Shown: positions 19,672 to 28,832 of the stretch, piece by piece
Position numbering within the stretch: position 1 is the stretch's first letter
Layout of the letters: every line of letters starts with the position of its first letter
Assembly: GCA_013289795.1 (NCBI GenBank)
Contig: JABCZH010000005.1
Coordinates: 186,001-250,000 of the forward strand
DNA: 64,000 nucleotides
Source: Acidobacteriota bacterium
Lineage (GTDB): Bacteria > Acidobacteriota > Terriglobia > Terriglobales > Acidobacteriaceae
Direction of reading: 5' to 3'
The notes under the pieces: generated by a model
What the model saw: only the letters and a program-made list of their open reading frames with translations
The model's database searches: none
What the model was told of the DNA's origin: nothing
Made by a program: the position numbers and the translations under genes

Positions 19672-20481
19672 ATGGATGAAGGGTCCGTCCATGACACGCT
19701 GATCCTCTCCGACCTGCACCTGGGGTCGGAATGCAGCCGTGCCCGCGAAGCCACGCGCCTCTTGAAGGAAAGCCGCTTTCGGCGGCTGATTCTGCTGGGC
19801 GACATCTTCGCTAACCTGGACTTCCGCCGGCTGACCAAAGAGCAGTGGAAGTTTCTCGGCCAAATCCGCAAACTCTCGAATCCCAAGCGCAACTTAGAAG
19901 TGGTCTGGGTGGAAGGCAACCACGACGAGGGGTTGACCGACATTATGTCGGCCCTGGTCGGGGTGCAGGTGTATCAGGAATACGCGTGGGAATACGGAGG
20001 GGTGCAGCACCTGGCTATCCACGGCCACCAATTCGACCGCTTTGTGGTAAACAACCTCCGGCTCAACCATTTCTGGACCGTGATCTATCTCAAGTTGCAG
20101 AAGTTTGATCTCAAGGGCAAACCGGTGGCACGCTTCATTGACCGCCTGAACACGCGCTGGCTGCGAATGTCTTCGAAAGTGGCTTCCGGCGCGCTGTTGC
20201 ACGCTCGCTTGCGGGGAGCAGAACGCATCTTTTGCGGACATACGCACGAGGCCATGCAGCAGCTGCAGGATGGCGTCCAGTACTACAACGCGGGCGGCTG
20301 GATCGATTCCACGCAAACCTACATCACCATTGGATCCGAAGGCGTACAGATTCATGAGTACCACGAACGGCCTGGGGACCACGATTCAGAAAAAGGGCCG
20401 AGCGAAACGGATTCTGCAATCGCTGAGTTCGCCGGATCGGAGCTACCCGAAGATGTTGAATACGAAAATATTGGTGGCTGA
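19672..20481 (+). CDS. LpxH-like metallophosphoesterase
   Basis: All calcineurin-type metal motifs are present in order: SDLHLG (13-18), GD (about 43), GNHD (about 82), HGHQFD and GHTH. The overall pattern matches UDP-2,3-diacylglucosamine pyrophosphatase (LpxH/LpxG) relatives, which release lipid X in lipid A synthesis, but many LpxH-like proteins have other phosphoester substrates. No membrane segment is seen. The 3' end overlaps the start of a glycolipid-type glycosyltransferase by 29 bases, so the two are probably translationally coupled and may work on the same lipid. Confidence 0.85.
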   Translation: MDEGSVHDTLILSDLHLGSECSRAREATRLLKESRFRRLILLGDIFANLDFRRLTKEQWKFLGQIRKLSNPKRNLEVVWVEGNHDEGLTDIMSALVGVQVYQEYAWEYGGVQHLAIHGHQFDRFVVNNLRLNHFWTVIYLKLQKFDLKGKPVARFIDRLNTRWLRMSSKVASGALLHARLRGAERIFCGHTHEAMQQLQDGVQYYNAGGWIDSTQTYITIGSEGVQIHEYHERPGDHDSEKGPSETDSAIAEFAGSELPEDVEYENIGG

Positions 20482-21751
20482 TGCGGGCCCAACAGTGAGT
20501 TTGACTGACTTGAACATGGAACCGCAGAAAGCAGGTTCAGCGAACCTGCAACGTGACGGCCGTTTGCGCAAGCTCACGATCGTCTTTCACCACGCCGGTG
20601 GCGGACATCGCAGTACGGCCGATGCTTTGAAAGATGCGCTTACGTCGCACCACCACGCGTGGGAGGTAACCCTCCTCAATGTGCAGGAATTGCTGGCTCC
20701 GCTCGATGTGGCTCGCCGCGCCACCGGCTTGCATATTGAGGATGCTTATAACCTGATTCTGCGCAAGGGCTGGACCCGATTCTCACCGCAGTTGCTGGTG
20801 CTTCTGCAAAGTACTATCCGCGTCTACCATTCGCGGGTCGTGAAGCTGTTGCGAGCTCATTGGGAACAACATGCTCCCGACCTGGTGCTCTCTGTGATTC
20901 CGCACTTCAATCGGCAGATGGCTCATAGCCTTCGAGGAAATGGAACAAAGACGCCGTTCGTCACCCTGCTGACGGATTTGGCAGACTACCCACCGCGCTT
21001 CTGGATCGAACCGGAGTCTGAGTTTATTATCGCGGGCACGGAACGGGCCAAGCAGCAAGCCCTGGCCATGGGACACGCGGCCGACCGAGTTTTTCAGACG
21101 TCAGGGATGGTTTTGAAGCCGCGCTTCTACGAGAAAAAGCCGATGGATCGGGCCTCCGAACGAAAGCGACTCGGCCTCGACCCAGACCGTCCAACCGGGA
21201 TCGTCCTGTTCGGAGGGCATGGGTCTCGTGTGATGGTGAATATCGCCAAGAGGCTGGATCAGAGCAAGGCTGACGTCCAATTGATCATGATTTGTGGACA
21301 CAACCACAGGCTGGCCGCTCAGCTCAAAAGCCTAAAGACGCGGAGACCAATGCTCGTGGAGGGCTTCACCTCGAATGTAGAGCACTACATGGCGTTGGCG
21401 GACTTTTTCGTCGGGAAGCCGGGACCTGGGTCGATCAGCGAAGCGCTTCAATTCCACTTGCCGGTGATCGTCGAGTGCAACGCGAGGACGCTGCCGCAAG
21501 AACGCTTTAACGCCGAGTGGGTAACTGAGATGGGCTATGGCATGGTGGTAAAGAGTTTCGGGGAAATTGCATCCAGCGTCGAGAAGCTGGTCGATCCATC
21601 GACCTTCGAAGATTTTCGCCGCAAGGCCAGAGCGTATTCCAACCGAGCGCTGTCCGAAGTACCTCTTATTCTCGAAGAATGTCTAAGTCGGGCGACAGAT
21701 TCTCCAGGTGAGGACCTACTGACCGGAAAGCCGCTGCCAGCAACGGTGTAA
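20453..21751 (+). CDS. MGDG synthase/MurG-like glycosyltransferase (GT28 type)
   Basis: The protein has about 432 residues from an ATG preceded by GGAG. A longer open frame exists inside the upstream gene. The N-terminal FHHAGGGHRSTADAL (about 45-59) is the glycine-rich acceptor loop of monogalactosyl- and diglucosyl-diacylglycerol synthases. The middle holds LLTDLADYPPRFW, and the C-terminal domain has VLFGGHGS and KPGPGSISEAL, the UDP-sugar binding signature of GT28. It likely transfers a hexose to a diacylglycerol or similar lipid at the membrane. Coupling to the LpxH-like gene supports a lipid role; the exact product is unknown. Confidence 0.85.
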   Translation: MLNTKILVADAGPTVSLTDLNMEPQKAGSANLQRDGRLRKLTIVFHHAGGGHRSTADALKDALTSHHHAWEVTLLNVQELLAPLDVARRATGLHIEDAYNLILRKGWTRFSPQLLVLLQSTIRVYHSRVVKLLRAHWEQHAPDLVLSVIPHFNRQMAHSLRGNGTKTPFVTLLTDLADYPPRFWIEPESEFIIAGTERAKQQALAMGHAADRVFQTSGMVLKPRFYEKKPMDRASERKRLGLDPDRPTGIVLFGGHGSRVMVNIAKRLDQSKADVQLIMICGHNHRLAAQLKSLKTRRPMLVEGFTSNVEHYMALADFFVGKPGPGSISEALQFHLPVIVECNARTLPQERFNAEWVTEMGYGMVVKSFGEIASSVEKLVDPSTFEDFRRKARAYSNRALSEVPLILEECLSRATDSPGEDLLTGKPLPATV

Positions 21752-21913
21752 GCGATCCCCGAAAGTAGACTGTCTGCCCCCCGATTCGACACGATGTTCC
21801 AAATCGGCGTTTCTTCGCCAAACAATTTGCGAGTGTTCACGTAATCCAATGGATCGCGCATTCCGCTCGATGTAATGTTGTTTTCCAGACCGTCCTCCCC
21901 GTCAGCAAGTCAT

Positions 21914-22270
21914 ATGGTTTCGAAGTGCGCGAATCCGGAATGTTCAGAACGCTTTATGCGGCTGAATGAGGGCAAGCTGTTTCGCTGGGATGGCGCCAAT
22001 GCCCGGCAGTACCTCACTCGTGGCAGAGGGACTGAAACCAAGGAAGCCAGGAAAGTGGAATTCTTCTGGCTATGTGGCAACTGCGCTCGCGAAATGACTG
22101 TAGTTTTCAACTTGGGAGTCGGAGTCACGACCAAGGCGCTCGCAGATTCTGACCGGGCGGCTAGAGAGGCCGCGACAGCGTCGGCGTGGCGCGATACTCT
22201 CCCCGCAGGCCATTCCAGCGAATCTGCAGCATCTCGACAAACATATGCATTCCGTCGCGCAGCGGGTTGA
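21914..22270 (+). CDS. Small zinc-ribbon-like protein
   Basis: This frame of about 118 residues begins MVSKCANPECSERF. It has a CANPEC pair near the N terminus and a WLCGNC pair about 55 residues later, a likely structural zinc site. Between them lies a LNEGKLFRWD segment that I associate with small proteins common in Acidobacteria. No function is known to me. The 3' part after VFNLGVGV is low in conservation signals. It overlaps the convergent glycosyltransferase gene by 110 bases, so the true C terminus may be shorter in importance even if the frame is real. Confidence 0.6.
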   Translation: MVSKCANPECSERFMRLNEGKLFRWDGANARQYLTRGRGTETKEARKVEFFWLCGNCAREMTVVFNLGVGVTTKALADSDRAAREAATASAWRDTLPAGHSSESAASRQTYAFRRAAG

Positions 22271-22916
22271 TGCGCGTGCCCTCACGATGGGCCCAAGCCA
22301 CCGGGACTTCCTCGACTCGAAGGTGAAGTCGTTCAGCGAGGTAGAGCAATTCAGGATCGAATCCCCAACGTTCGATCTTCTGCAGCGGGAAAAGCGCGTG
22401 GGCCGCGCGCCGGTTAAAGGCCTTAAATCCGCACTGCGTGTCTTTGAACTGCAAGCCCAGAACCAACCGAAGGGCCAGGTTGAAGATTCGCCCGTAGATC
22501 CGGCGGAATAAGGGTTGGCGGCGCAGCTGCAACTCGGTTTTGAGCCAGCGCGAGCCGATAGCAATGTCGGCACCGCCGGCGATCGCAGCAAACAACTTTT
22601 CCGCTTCGGCGATGGGAGAAGAGAGATCGGCGTCGCTGAACAGCAGTATCTCGCCCTGCGCCTGAAGCATACCGTGGCGGACGCTGTAACCCTTGCCACG
22701 GTTTCCGGGGTTCTGAAGCAGCCGTACTCCCGGCCGCGTGGCTGCACAGTGGCGGACAACCTCCGCAGTATCGTCGCTGGAACCGTCGTTGACCACGATG
22801 ATTTCTGCCTGCCAGCCGCGCTGTGTCGCAAAGGCAGAGATCTTCTCGATGGTCGCGGCAATGCGCTCGCTTTCGTTGTATGCAGGCAGAACGATGCTGT
22901 AGGTGGGGGAGGGCAA
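22161..22916 (-). CDS. Family 2 glycosyltransferase (dolichyl-phosphate glucosyltransferase-like)
   Basis: The GT-A fold is complete: YSIVLPAYNESERI at the N terminus, VNDGSSDDT, the metal motif FSDADLSSP, then DTQCGFKAFNR and GFDPELLYLA. These last two motifs are typical of polyprenyl- or dolichyl-phosphate beta-glucosyltransferases. There is no C-terminal membrane pair, so it should be a soluble or peripheral enzyme making a lipid-linked sugar. The length of 251 residues is normal. The neighbouring upstream gene is a two-component HD-GYP regulator about 80 bases away on the same strand, so they may or may not be co-transcribed. Confidence 0.88.
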   Translation of the reverse strand: MPSPTYSIVLPAYNESERIAATIEKISAFATQRGWQAEIIVVNDGSSDDTAEVVRHCAATRPGVRLLQNPGNRGKGYSVRHGMLQAQGEILLFSDADLSSPIAEAEKLFAAIAGGADIAIGSRWLKTELQLRRQPLFRRIYGRIFNLALRLVLGLQFKDTQCGFKAFNRRAAHALFPLQKIERWGFDPELLYLAERLHLRVEEVPVAWAHREGTRINPLRDGMHMFVEMLQIRWNGLRGEYRATPTLSRPL

Positions 22917-22994
22917 GAGACGTTGCTCAGTTGTGGGGTTTCAGTATAGGCAGTGTAGTCAAAGAAGGCGAGAATTCACAGAAAAAACCTGCAC

Positions 22995-24032
22995 TCATGC
23001 CACCCGCTGCAAAAGCATGGAGAAGAACTCCTTCACCAGATCCTCATCCCAGAGGCCCGATTGGGCCTCTCCCTGCATGGTAAGAGCGGCCTGCTCGTGA
23101 CTGAGAGCAGGCTTGTAGGGCCGGGCGGTACGCAGGGCGTCATAGACATCGGCCACTTGGAGAATGCGGGGAAGCAGCGGAATCTCATTCTTCCGCAGGC
23201 CGTCGGGGTATCCGCTGCCGTCGGAGTGTTCGTGATGATTTCGAATGATGGGAAGCACGAGTCGGAGTGACTTCAGAGGGCGACAAATGTTCTCTCCGGT
23301 GATCGGATGCAGCTTCATCACCGCCCACTCCTCCTGGGTCAGGTTGCTGCCTTTTTTCAGGATCTCGTCCGGTACCGCGATTTTGCCCAGGTCATGTAAA
23401 TATCCACCGCGCCGAAGGGCCACGATGGAAGCTTCGTCCAGACCGAGATGCCGTCCGAGATTGGCTGCGCTCTCTGCCAAACGCTCACAATGGCCTTCAG
23501 TGTAGGGGTCACGGCTTTCGACGCTAAGGCCTAAAGTGCAGAGCACGGACTCGGCGTTCTCTAGTTCGTCGGTAAATTCTTTCAGCCGGAGCAGCGAATT
23601 CACCCGTGCGAACAGTTCCTCGGAAAAGATTGGCTTGTTGAGAAAATCATCGGCGCCGGCTTCGATGCCACGCAGCTTATCTTCGCGGTCGGCTAACCCG
23701 GTGATCAGGACGAAGGGAATTAAGCGGGTGGCGGGGTCGGCCTTCAGTTCGCGGCACAGCTCATAACCGGATTTGCCCGGCATGATGACATCGGAAAGAA
23801 TCAGATCCGGAAATTCGCGGCGGATTTCTATTTCTGCCTGGGCGGCATCCGCCACCGTGACCACGTTGTAGCCCTGTGTCTCCAGCAGTTCCTGCATCAG
23901 GCTCATGGTGTCAGGATTGTCATCGACCACCAGCACGCGGGGTACGTGGCGGAGGGCGGAGGCCTCAGCGGTAACGGGTGCAGCGTGCGTAAGGGCGGAG
24001 AGACTTGCTCGGGACGTCGTAGGAGGGCTCAC
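22995..24032 (-). CDS. Response regulator with HD-GYP phosphodiesterase output (RpfG-like)
   Basis: An N-terminal receiver (about 30-150) has VVDDNPDT, phosphoacceptor Asp in ILSDVIMPG, and the K-P pair in NKPIF. It is joined to an HD-GYP domain (about 165-340) with GYLHDLGKIAVPD and NHHEHSDGSGYPDG. HD-GYP enzymes hydrolyse c-di-GMP to GMP or pGpG through a bi- or trinuclear iron centre. All receiver residues and the HD and GYP motifs are intact. No kinase gene is adjacent. It is one of four genes here linked to c-di-GMP by sequence. Confidence 0.92.
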   Translation of the reverse strand: MSPPTTSRASLSALTHAAPVTAEASALRHVPRVLVVDDNPDTMSLMQELLETQGYNVVTVADAAQAEIEIRREFPDLILSDVIMPGKSGYELCRELKADPATRLIPFVLITGLADREDKLRGIEAGADDFLNKPIFSEELFARVNSLLRLKEFTDELENAESVLCTLGLSVESRDPYTEGHCERLAESAANLGRHLGLDEASIVALRRGGYLHDLGKIAVPDEILKKGSNLTQEEWAVMKLHPITGENICRPLKSLRLVLPIIRNHHEHSDGSGYPDGLRKNEIPLLPRILQVADVYDALRTARPYKPALSHEQAALTMQGEAQSGLWDEDLVKEFFSMLLQRVA

Positions 24033-24103
24033 AACAAAGTACCTAATCTATAAGCAATTGTAACTGATTCAGGTTGTGGCGAGCGAGGCGGGGTGGCCGT
24101 CGG

Positions 24104-25060
24104 TCAATCGCCGGTTGGTTCCCCAACCGGCACTTCTTCTGGGTTCGATCTGCGCGTCACATGGGAGCTGGTCACGAGGACGACTGACGCAACCACAATA
24201 GCGCTGCCACCGAGGATGTAAGCATCAATCGGCTCATGCAGAACCAGCCATCCCAGAAACACCGCGACCACGGGATTGACGTAAGCATAGGTGGAGACCT
24301 TCGACATTGGCACATGCCCGAGCAACCAGATGTAGGCGGTGTAGCCGATCCACGATCCGCAGATCACTAGGTATACAACGGCGCTGATGCCGCGGGTGGT
24401 CCAGACCACGCGAGCGGAATCGCCTGCCACGAAGGCGATGAGCAGGTTGCCAAGACCGGCAGCAATCATTTCCCAGGCGGTCGCCGAGAACGGATCCACG
24501 TCGGGAGACTTCCATTTCTTGGCGAGAACTGAACCCAGAGCCCAACTGAAGCAACCACCCTGCAGAGTAAGCGATGCCCATAGTTGTTGGCGTTCCAGGT
24601 GAGCGGAGGTCATCAACTGCGGCCATAACAAAACAACAAGACCAGCCACCCCCAGCGCGAGCCCCGCCTTGCCACGGGGGGAGACGTGGTGATCGCCGAG
24701 GATCAGCGCATCCAGCACCAGGAACCAAAGAGGCACAGCGGCGACGATCAGAGCCGCCAGGCCGGAGGGAATGTGGGTTTCGGCATACGAAAGGGTGAGG
24801 TTGCCGCCCACGAGCAGCAGAATGCCGATGACGGCCATCTGTCCCAACTGGCGCAGGTTGTAACGGATCTTTCGTCCACGCAGGCCGCAGAACGCCAGCA
24901 TGAACATCCCGGCAATCGAGAAGCGGATGCCACACATCAAGGCGGGAGGAATCTTCTCCACAGCAATGTCGATGGCCAGATAAGTCGATCCCCAGAAAAA
25001 ATAGACCAGGCCGAAGGCCAGGATCACGCTGAAGCGGAGTTGGCGCTGGTTCTCAGTCAT
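24104..25060 (-). CDS. EamA/DMT-family transporter
   Basis: About 318 residues form ten predicted membrane helices arranged as two EamA repeats. The first begins FGLVYFFWGSTYLAIDIAVEKIPP and the second has a matching SLTLQGGCFSWALGSVLAKKW segment. YedA/RhaT-like members export or import amino acids and other small metabolites. Specificity cannot be predicted. The start ATG (MTENQRQL) lies two codons inside another ATG. It sits between the HD-GYP regulator and a POTRA-type protein on the same strand, with a gap of about 70 bases to each. Confidence 0.88.
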   Translation of the reverse strand: MTENQRQLRFSVILAFGLVYFFWGSTYLAIDIAVEKIPPALMCGIRFSIAGMFMLAFCGLRGRKIRYNLRQLGQMAVIGILLLVGGNLTLSYAETHIPSGLAALIVAAVPLWFLVLDALILGDHHVSPRGKAGLALGVAGLVVLLWPQLMTSAHLERQQLWASLTLQGGCFSWALGSVLAKKWKSPDVDPFSATAWEMIAAGLGNLLIAFVAGDSARVVWTTRGISAVVYLVICGSWIGYTAYIWLLGHVPMSKVSTYAYVNPVVAVFLGWLVLHEPIDAYILGGSAIVVASVVLVTSSHVTRRSNPEEVPVGEPTGD

Positions 25061-25132
25061 GGGCATTCACAGCCGGATATGTATCTGACACGCAGAACGC
25101 GGCGGGAGATGCTGGATTTTTCTACCGGGAAC

Positions 25133-25978
25133 CTACGGGCTTGCCGGGAACGAGATGATCACATCGACTGTGCCTGTCTTTTCGTCTAACCATCGCCCCG
25201 TGGATGGATGCAGGTTAGTGCCTGCCTGCACTGGGAGGACAAACTTTGCCAAAAAATCGGGCAAGGTTGCGCGCACAAACGGCTTGCCACGCACATCGTC
25301 CCAGGCGCGAAGCAGCGCCTGGGTGTGTGTGCCGTCCAGACCGGTAATGCGGAGGTCTCCCCAGCGGAACAACTTGCCCTCGTCGACATCGATGATTAGG
25401 TAGGTCCTAGTATTGGCTTCGTCGAGCTCGGTCTCTGGGACTGAGGTGAAGTTGATAAAACCACCCGTATCGTAGAGCTTTTGGACCGCGTCCAAGCCTC
25501 GAGCAATTTTCGACCGATCAAAGAAATCGCCGTCCCCGATGGGCATCAGGTCTCGCAACTGCTGGTCCGGAAATTCCCGGACGTTTCTCCAGCCTATACT
25601 TGCCAGCCGGTAGCGTTGGCCTTCCCGTACTGAGAGAATGAGATCCCAGACCGGATCGCTAGGGTAGACTCCTGAGGGGACGGTTCTGCGCTCCACCTCC
25701 ACTTTGAAATAACCCTTGTTCTGATAGGCTTCTCGGACAAGTTCTGGAGCCGCATCCGCAGCGCCCTCCACGCCCACTCGTGGTATGAGCTTCCGGATTT
25801 GTTCTGCAATCTTGTCTTGTTCCTGGGCGGAAACAACCCCTGCGCCATTCCTGAAGATGATGTTTCTGAACTCCGCGTGCGGCACTCTAAACACTGCGCC
25901 CACAGTATCCTGAGATTCCTGAGCCCAGACAGTCGAAGACAACAGGAGCCAGGCGAGGGCTAAGAGGCGTTTCGGCAT
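25133..25978 (-). CDS. Periplasmic POTRA-type protein without a beta-barrel
   Basis: The 281-residue protein has a signal peptide (LLALAWLLLSSTVWAQ). Repeating patterns typical of POTRA domains follow: AYQNKGYFKVEVE, VREGQRYRLASIGWRN, VQKLYDTGGFINFTSVPE and LIIDVDEGKLFRWGDLRI. POTRA domains usually precede the barrel of BamA/Omp85 proteins and bind unfolded outer-membrane proteins. Here the chain ends after the repeats with no transmembrane strands, so it would act as a free periplasmic protein. It is not next to any bam gene. Function is inferred only from the fold. Confidence 0.72.
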   Translation of the reverse strand: MPKRLLALAWLLLSSTVWAQESQDTVGAVFRVPHAEFRNIIFRNGAGVVSAQEQDKIAEQIRKLIPRVGVEGAADAAPELVREAYQNKGYFKVEVERRTVPSGVYPSDPVWDLILSVREGQRYRLASIGWRNVREFPDQQLRDLMPIGDGDFFDRSKIARGLDAVQKLYDTGGFINFTSVPETELDEANTRTYLIIDVDEGKLFRWGDLRITGLDGTHTQALLRAWDDVRGKPFVRATLPDFLAKFVLPVQAGTNLHPSTGRWLDEKTGTVDVIISFPASP

Positions 25979-26093
25979 ATCCAGTCACTGATCGCTAAAT
26001 TATAGACCCGGTGTCCGGTCGCCGCATGGTCGATCCCTGCTAGTGGAAGGAACTTTCAGGTGACGCATGGCTAAAGACCATGTCCAGGAGGGG

Positions 26094-26122
26094 TTACACA
26101 TTCGCGCCAGACGCGCTATAAT
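26094..26122 (+). promoter_or_regulatory. Candidate promoter of the aminotransferase gene
   Basis: A perfect TATAAT (26117-26122) lies 17 bases after a weak TTACAC (26094-26099), in the roughly 400-base region between divergent genes. Transcription would begin near 26129, leaving a leader of about 250 bases before the aminotransferase ATG. The rest of this intergenic region shows no gene I can support. Confidence 0.4.
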
Positions 26123-26377
26123 TAAAACTGGAATGAGTTCCGATGCGTCAACAGAAACCCAACTCGCACCTGCCGGCGTGCTGGCTCCACTCTTTAGTGT
26201 GCCCGCGACGCCATCTCGCGGTGCTGCCTTCTCGTTCACGTCCCAGTCTTTTCGGTAGCGATTAGTTTCCCATCCTTCCTGTTGCGATTTCTCGGCAGGC
26301 CTTGAAATTACGCCCTTTTGCCGAGAACGGCCCCTGGCCCACAGCCATCGACGCTCGACAACGTTTTGGAGGATGCA

Positions 26378-27733
26378 ATGACAACACAGACACTGACAGG
26401 TCCCAAGATCAAGACCGCGCTGCCTGGTCCGAATGCGAAGCGCGTGCTCGACGGCGACAGCAAATACGTTTCGCCGTCCTATACCCGTTCTTACCCGCTG
26501 GTGGCGAAGCATGGCCGCGGGATTGTGGTTACGGACGTCGATGGAAACGAGTTCTTCGATTTTTCCGCGGGCATCGCCGTGACTTCTACCGGCCACTGCC
26601 ATCCCCATGTGGTTGCCGCCATTCAGAAGCAGGCGGCCGAGTTGATCCACATGTCGGGTACCGATTTCTACTATGAGAGTCTGGTGACGCTGGCGGAGCG
26701 GCTCTCGAAGATTGCACCGATGGCGGGGCCGCATCGGATTTACTACGGCAACTCGGGCGCGGAAGCAATCGAATGCGCCCTGAAGCTGGCGCGCTATCAC
26801 ACTAAGCGGCAGAACATCATTGCGTTCTTCGGCGCGTTTCACGGACGCACCATGGGCGCCTTGTCGCTGACTGCCTCTAAGCCGCAGCAGCGGCGTCGCT
26901 TTGCTCCGCTGGTGCCGGGCGTGACCCACATTCGCTATCCCGATGTTTATCGCGGATGCGAAGGTGGACCACAAGACGCCGAGGCTTTCGCACTGGGCTG
27001 CGCGCGCTTCATTGAAGACAAGTTGTTCAAGACGACGCTGGCGCCTGAGGAAGTGGCGGCTATTTTCGTTGAGCCGATTCAGGGCGAAGGCGGATACGTC
27101 GTCGCTCCCACTGTGTTCATGCAGGAACTGCGGCGGATCTGCGACAAGCACGGCATTCTGCTGGTGGCGGACGAAGTCCAGAGCGGTATTGGCCGCACGG
27201 GTAAATGGTGGGCGATCGAGCACACCGGCGTGCAACCGGACATCGTCTGCATGGCGAAGGGCGTTGCTTCCGGCATGCCTCTCGGCATCACGATGAGCAA
27301 GGCGGAAATCATGGACTGGGTGCCTGGTTCCCACGCGTCCACCTTTGGAGGAAACCCGGTCTGCATTGCGGCGGCCCTGGCTACGTTGGACGTGATTGAG
27401 CGCGAGGATCTGCTGAAAAACGCCCATGAAATCGGCAATCACATGATGAAACGCATGGCCGACTGGCCCAGCAAGCACAAGCTGGTGGGCGACGTTCGTG
27501 GCCGTGGACTGATGATTGGGGTTGAGATCGTAAAAGACAAGAAGACGAAGGAATACGGCGCGGCCGAGCGCGACCGCATCGTGGAACAAGCCTTTGAACG
27601 AGGCGTTCTTTTCCTGGGCTGCGGACCGAGCACCATCCGCATTGCACCGGCGCTCATTGTGAGCAAAGAAGAAGCTGACGTCGCCATGGACGCGCTTGAG
27701 GAATCCATCTCGATAGTGGCCAAGAGCAGCTGA
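26378..27733 (+). CDS. Class III PLP-dependent aminotransferase (4-aminobutyrate/acetylornithine type)
   Basis: The protein has 451 residues from an ATG with GGAGG just upstream. It carries the class III fold: [16 protein letters not shown], the cofactor loop [28 protein letters not shown], the [14 protein letters not shown] metal-like site, and the PLP lysine in [12 protein letters not shown]. Length and motifs fit 4-aminobutyrate aminotransferases and related omega-amino acid enzymes, which move an amino group to 2-oxoglutarate. Acetylornithine aminotransferase is a less likely alternative. A strong terminator follows directly, so the gene is probably transcribed alone. Confidence 0.88.
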   Translation: MTTQTLTGPKIKTALPGPNAKRVLDGDSKYVSPSYTRSYPLVAKHGRGIVVTDVDGNEFFDFSAGIAVTSTGHCHPHVVAAIQKQAAELIHMSGTDFYYESLVTLAERLSKIAPMAGPHRIYYGNSGAEAIECALKLARYHTKRQNIIAFFGAFHGRTMGALSLTASKPQQRRRFAPLVPGVTHIRYPDVYRGCEGGPQDAEAFALGCARFIEDKLFKTTLAPEEVAAIFVEPIQGEGGYVVAPTVFMQELRRICDKHGILLVADEVQSGIGRTGKWWAIEHTGVQPDIVCMAKGVASGMPLGITMSKAEIMDWVPGSHASTFGGNPVCIAAALATLDVIEREDLLKNAHEIGNHMMKRMADWPSKHKLVGDVRGRGLMIGVEIVKDKKTKEYGAAERDRIVEQAFERGVLFLGCGPSTIRIAPALIVSKEEADVAMDALEESISIVAKSS

Positions 27734-27743
27734 GCCGCGACCT

Positions 27744-27776
27744 GGGGACGGGTAGTTCTCCCCCGTCCCCTTTTTT
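27744..27776 (+). terminator. Rho-independent terminator after the aminotransferase
   Basis: A perfect 9-bp stem GGGGACGGG/CCCGTCCCC with a 9-base loop is followed immediately by six T residues. It starts 11 bases after the aminotransferase stop codon. Confidence 0.92.
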
Positions 27777-27819
27777 CCTAAGGGAGATCACCACCGACAT
27801 ATGTTTCGTCCGAGTGCCC

Positions 27820-28770
27820 ATGACTGCCCGTTTCACAACTCGCGCCCTGCTGTCTCTGGCCGCCGCACTGCTGCTGTGGGCATCGGCGTTTGCCGGCATT
27901 CGCGCTGGTCTGCGCGCCTATTCGCCGGGCCAGCTTGCTGTGCTGCGCTTTGTGGTGGCGTCGGTTGTGTTGGCGGTTTACGCCAACGTCGCCCATTTTC
28001 GCCGGCCTGAAGGGCGCGACATTCCCGGTTTCCTTCTCAGCGGAATCATCGGTATCAGCTTTTACAACCTGGCGCTGAACTACGGCGAGACGCGCGTCAC
28101 CGCGGGCGCTGCCAGCTTGCTGATCTCGTCAGTCCCGATCTGGACGGCGCTGTTTGCCAGCTTCACTCTGCACGAACGCCTGACCCCTCGGCAGTGGATG
28201 GGAATTCTGGTGAGCTTTGCCGGGGTGGCGCTGATTGCGAGCGGAGAAGGCCAGGGGGTTCATCTTTCGCCGCAGGCGCTGATCATTTTGGCAGCGGCAT
28301 TCACTTCGGCAATCTACATGGTGCAGCAAAAACACTACCTGGGACGTTACAGTGCCCTGGAGTTTACTGCGTATTCGATTTGGTCGGGGACGGTTTTCAT
28401 GCTGCCCTTCGGCGGCGGGCTGCTGAACGCCGTGCGCTCCGCACCGGTCGGTGGAACGCTGGCGGTAGTCTACCTGGGGATTTTTCCTGGAGCTTTGGCC
28501 TATGTCGCCTGGGCTTACGTGATGTCACATGGCCCTGCCGGACGCATGACTTCGCTGCTCTACTTGATTCCCGTGCTCGCGATTGCCATCGCCTGGGTAT
28601 GGCTGGGTGAAGTGCCGAGAATGCTGTCACTGGCGGGCGGGGCGATCGCGCTGTTGGGGGTGGGGTTGGTCAATGTGAGGGGAAAGGTCATCACAGCGCC
28701 ACCTGCTCTTGAGGGACTCAACGGAGTTTCTGAACCGCCCAACTCCGCAATTGCGTCGCAGGCTTCTTGA
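27820..28770 (+). CDS. EamA/DMT-family transporter
   Basis: About 316 residues with ten hydrophobic helices in two EamA repeats, starting [21 protein letters not shown] and [25 protein letters not shown]. These are the RhaT/YdcZ-like metabolite transporters of the inner membrane. It differs clearly from the EamA gene at 24.1 kb, so the two are not recent copies. The first ATG (MTARFTTR) is used; a GTG lies two codons upstream. It starts after the aminotransferase terminator and ends 62 bases before yraN. Confidence 0.88.
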   Translation: MTARFTTRALLSLAAALLLWASAFAGIRAGLRAYSPGQLAVLRFVVASVVLAVYANVAHFRRPEGRDIPGFLLSGIIGISFYNLALNYGETRVTAGAASLLISSVPIWTALFASFTLHERLTPRQWMGILVSFAGVALIASGEGQGVHLSPQALIILAAAFTSAIYMVQQKHYLGRYSALEFTAYSIWSGTVFMLPFGGGLLNAVRSAPVGGTLAVVYLGIFPGALAYVAWAYVMSHGPAGRMTSLLYLIPVLAIAIAWVWLGEVPRMLSLAGGAIALLGVGLVNVRGKVITAPPALEGLNGVSEPPNSAIASQAS

Positions 28771-28832
28771 GCATTGTGACATCCGTCACAGCTATTTGAG
28801 CCGAGGACTGCTAGGGTTGTCGGTGGCTGCCC

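Noticed and set aside
26133-26258. A 41-codon open frame in the leader of the aminotransferase
   Set aside because: There is no ribosome site of note and no motif. It is mentioned only as a possible leader peptide.
26000-27589. A 529-codon open frame on the minus strand
   Set aside because: It is antisense to the class III aminotransferase, has no recognisable motif, and its composition is that of a shadow frame in GC-rich DNA.
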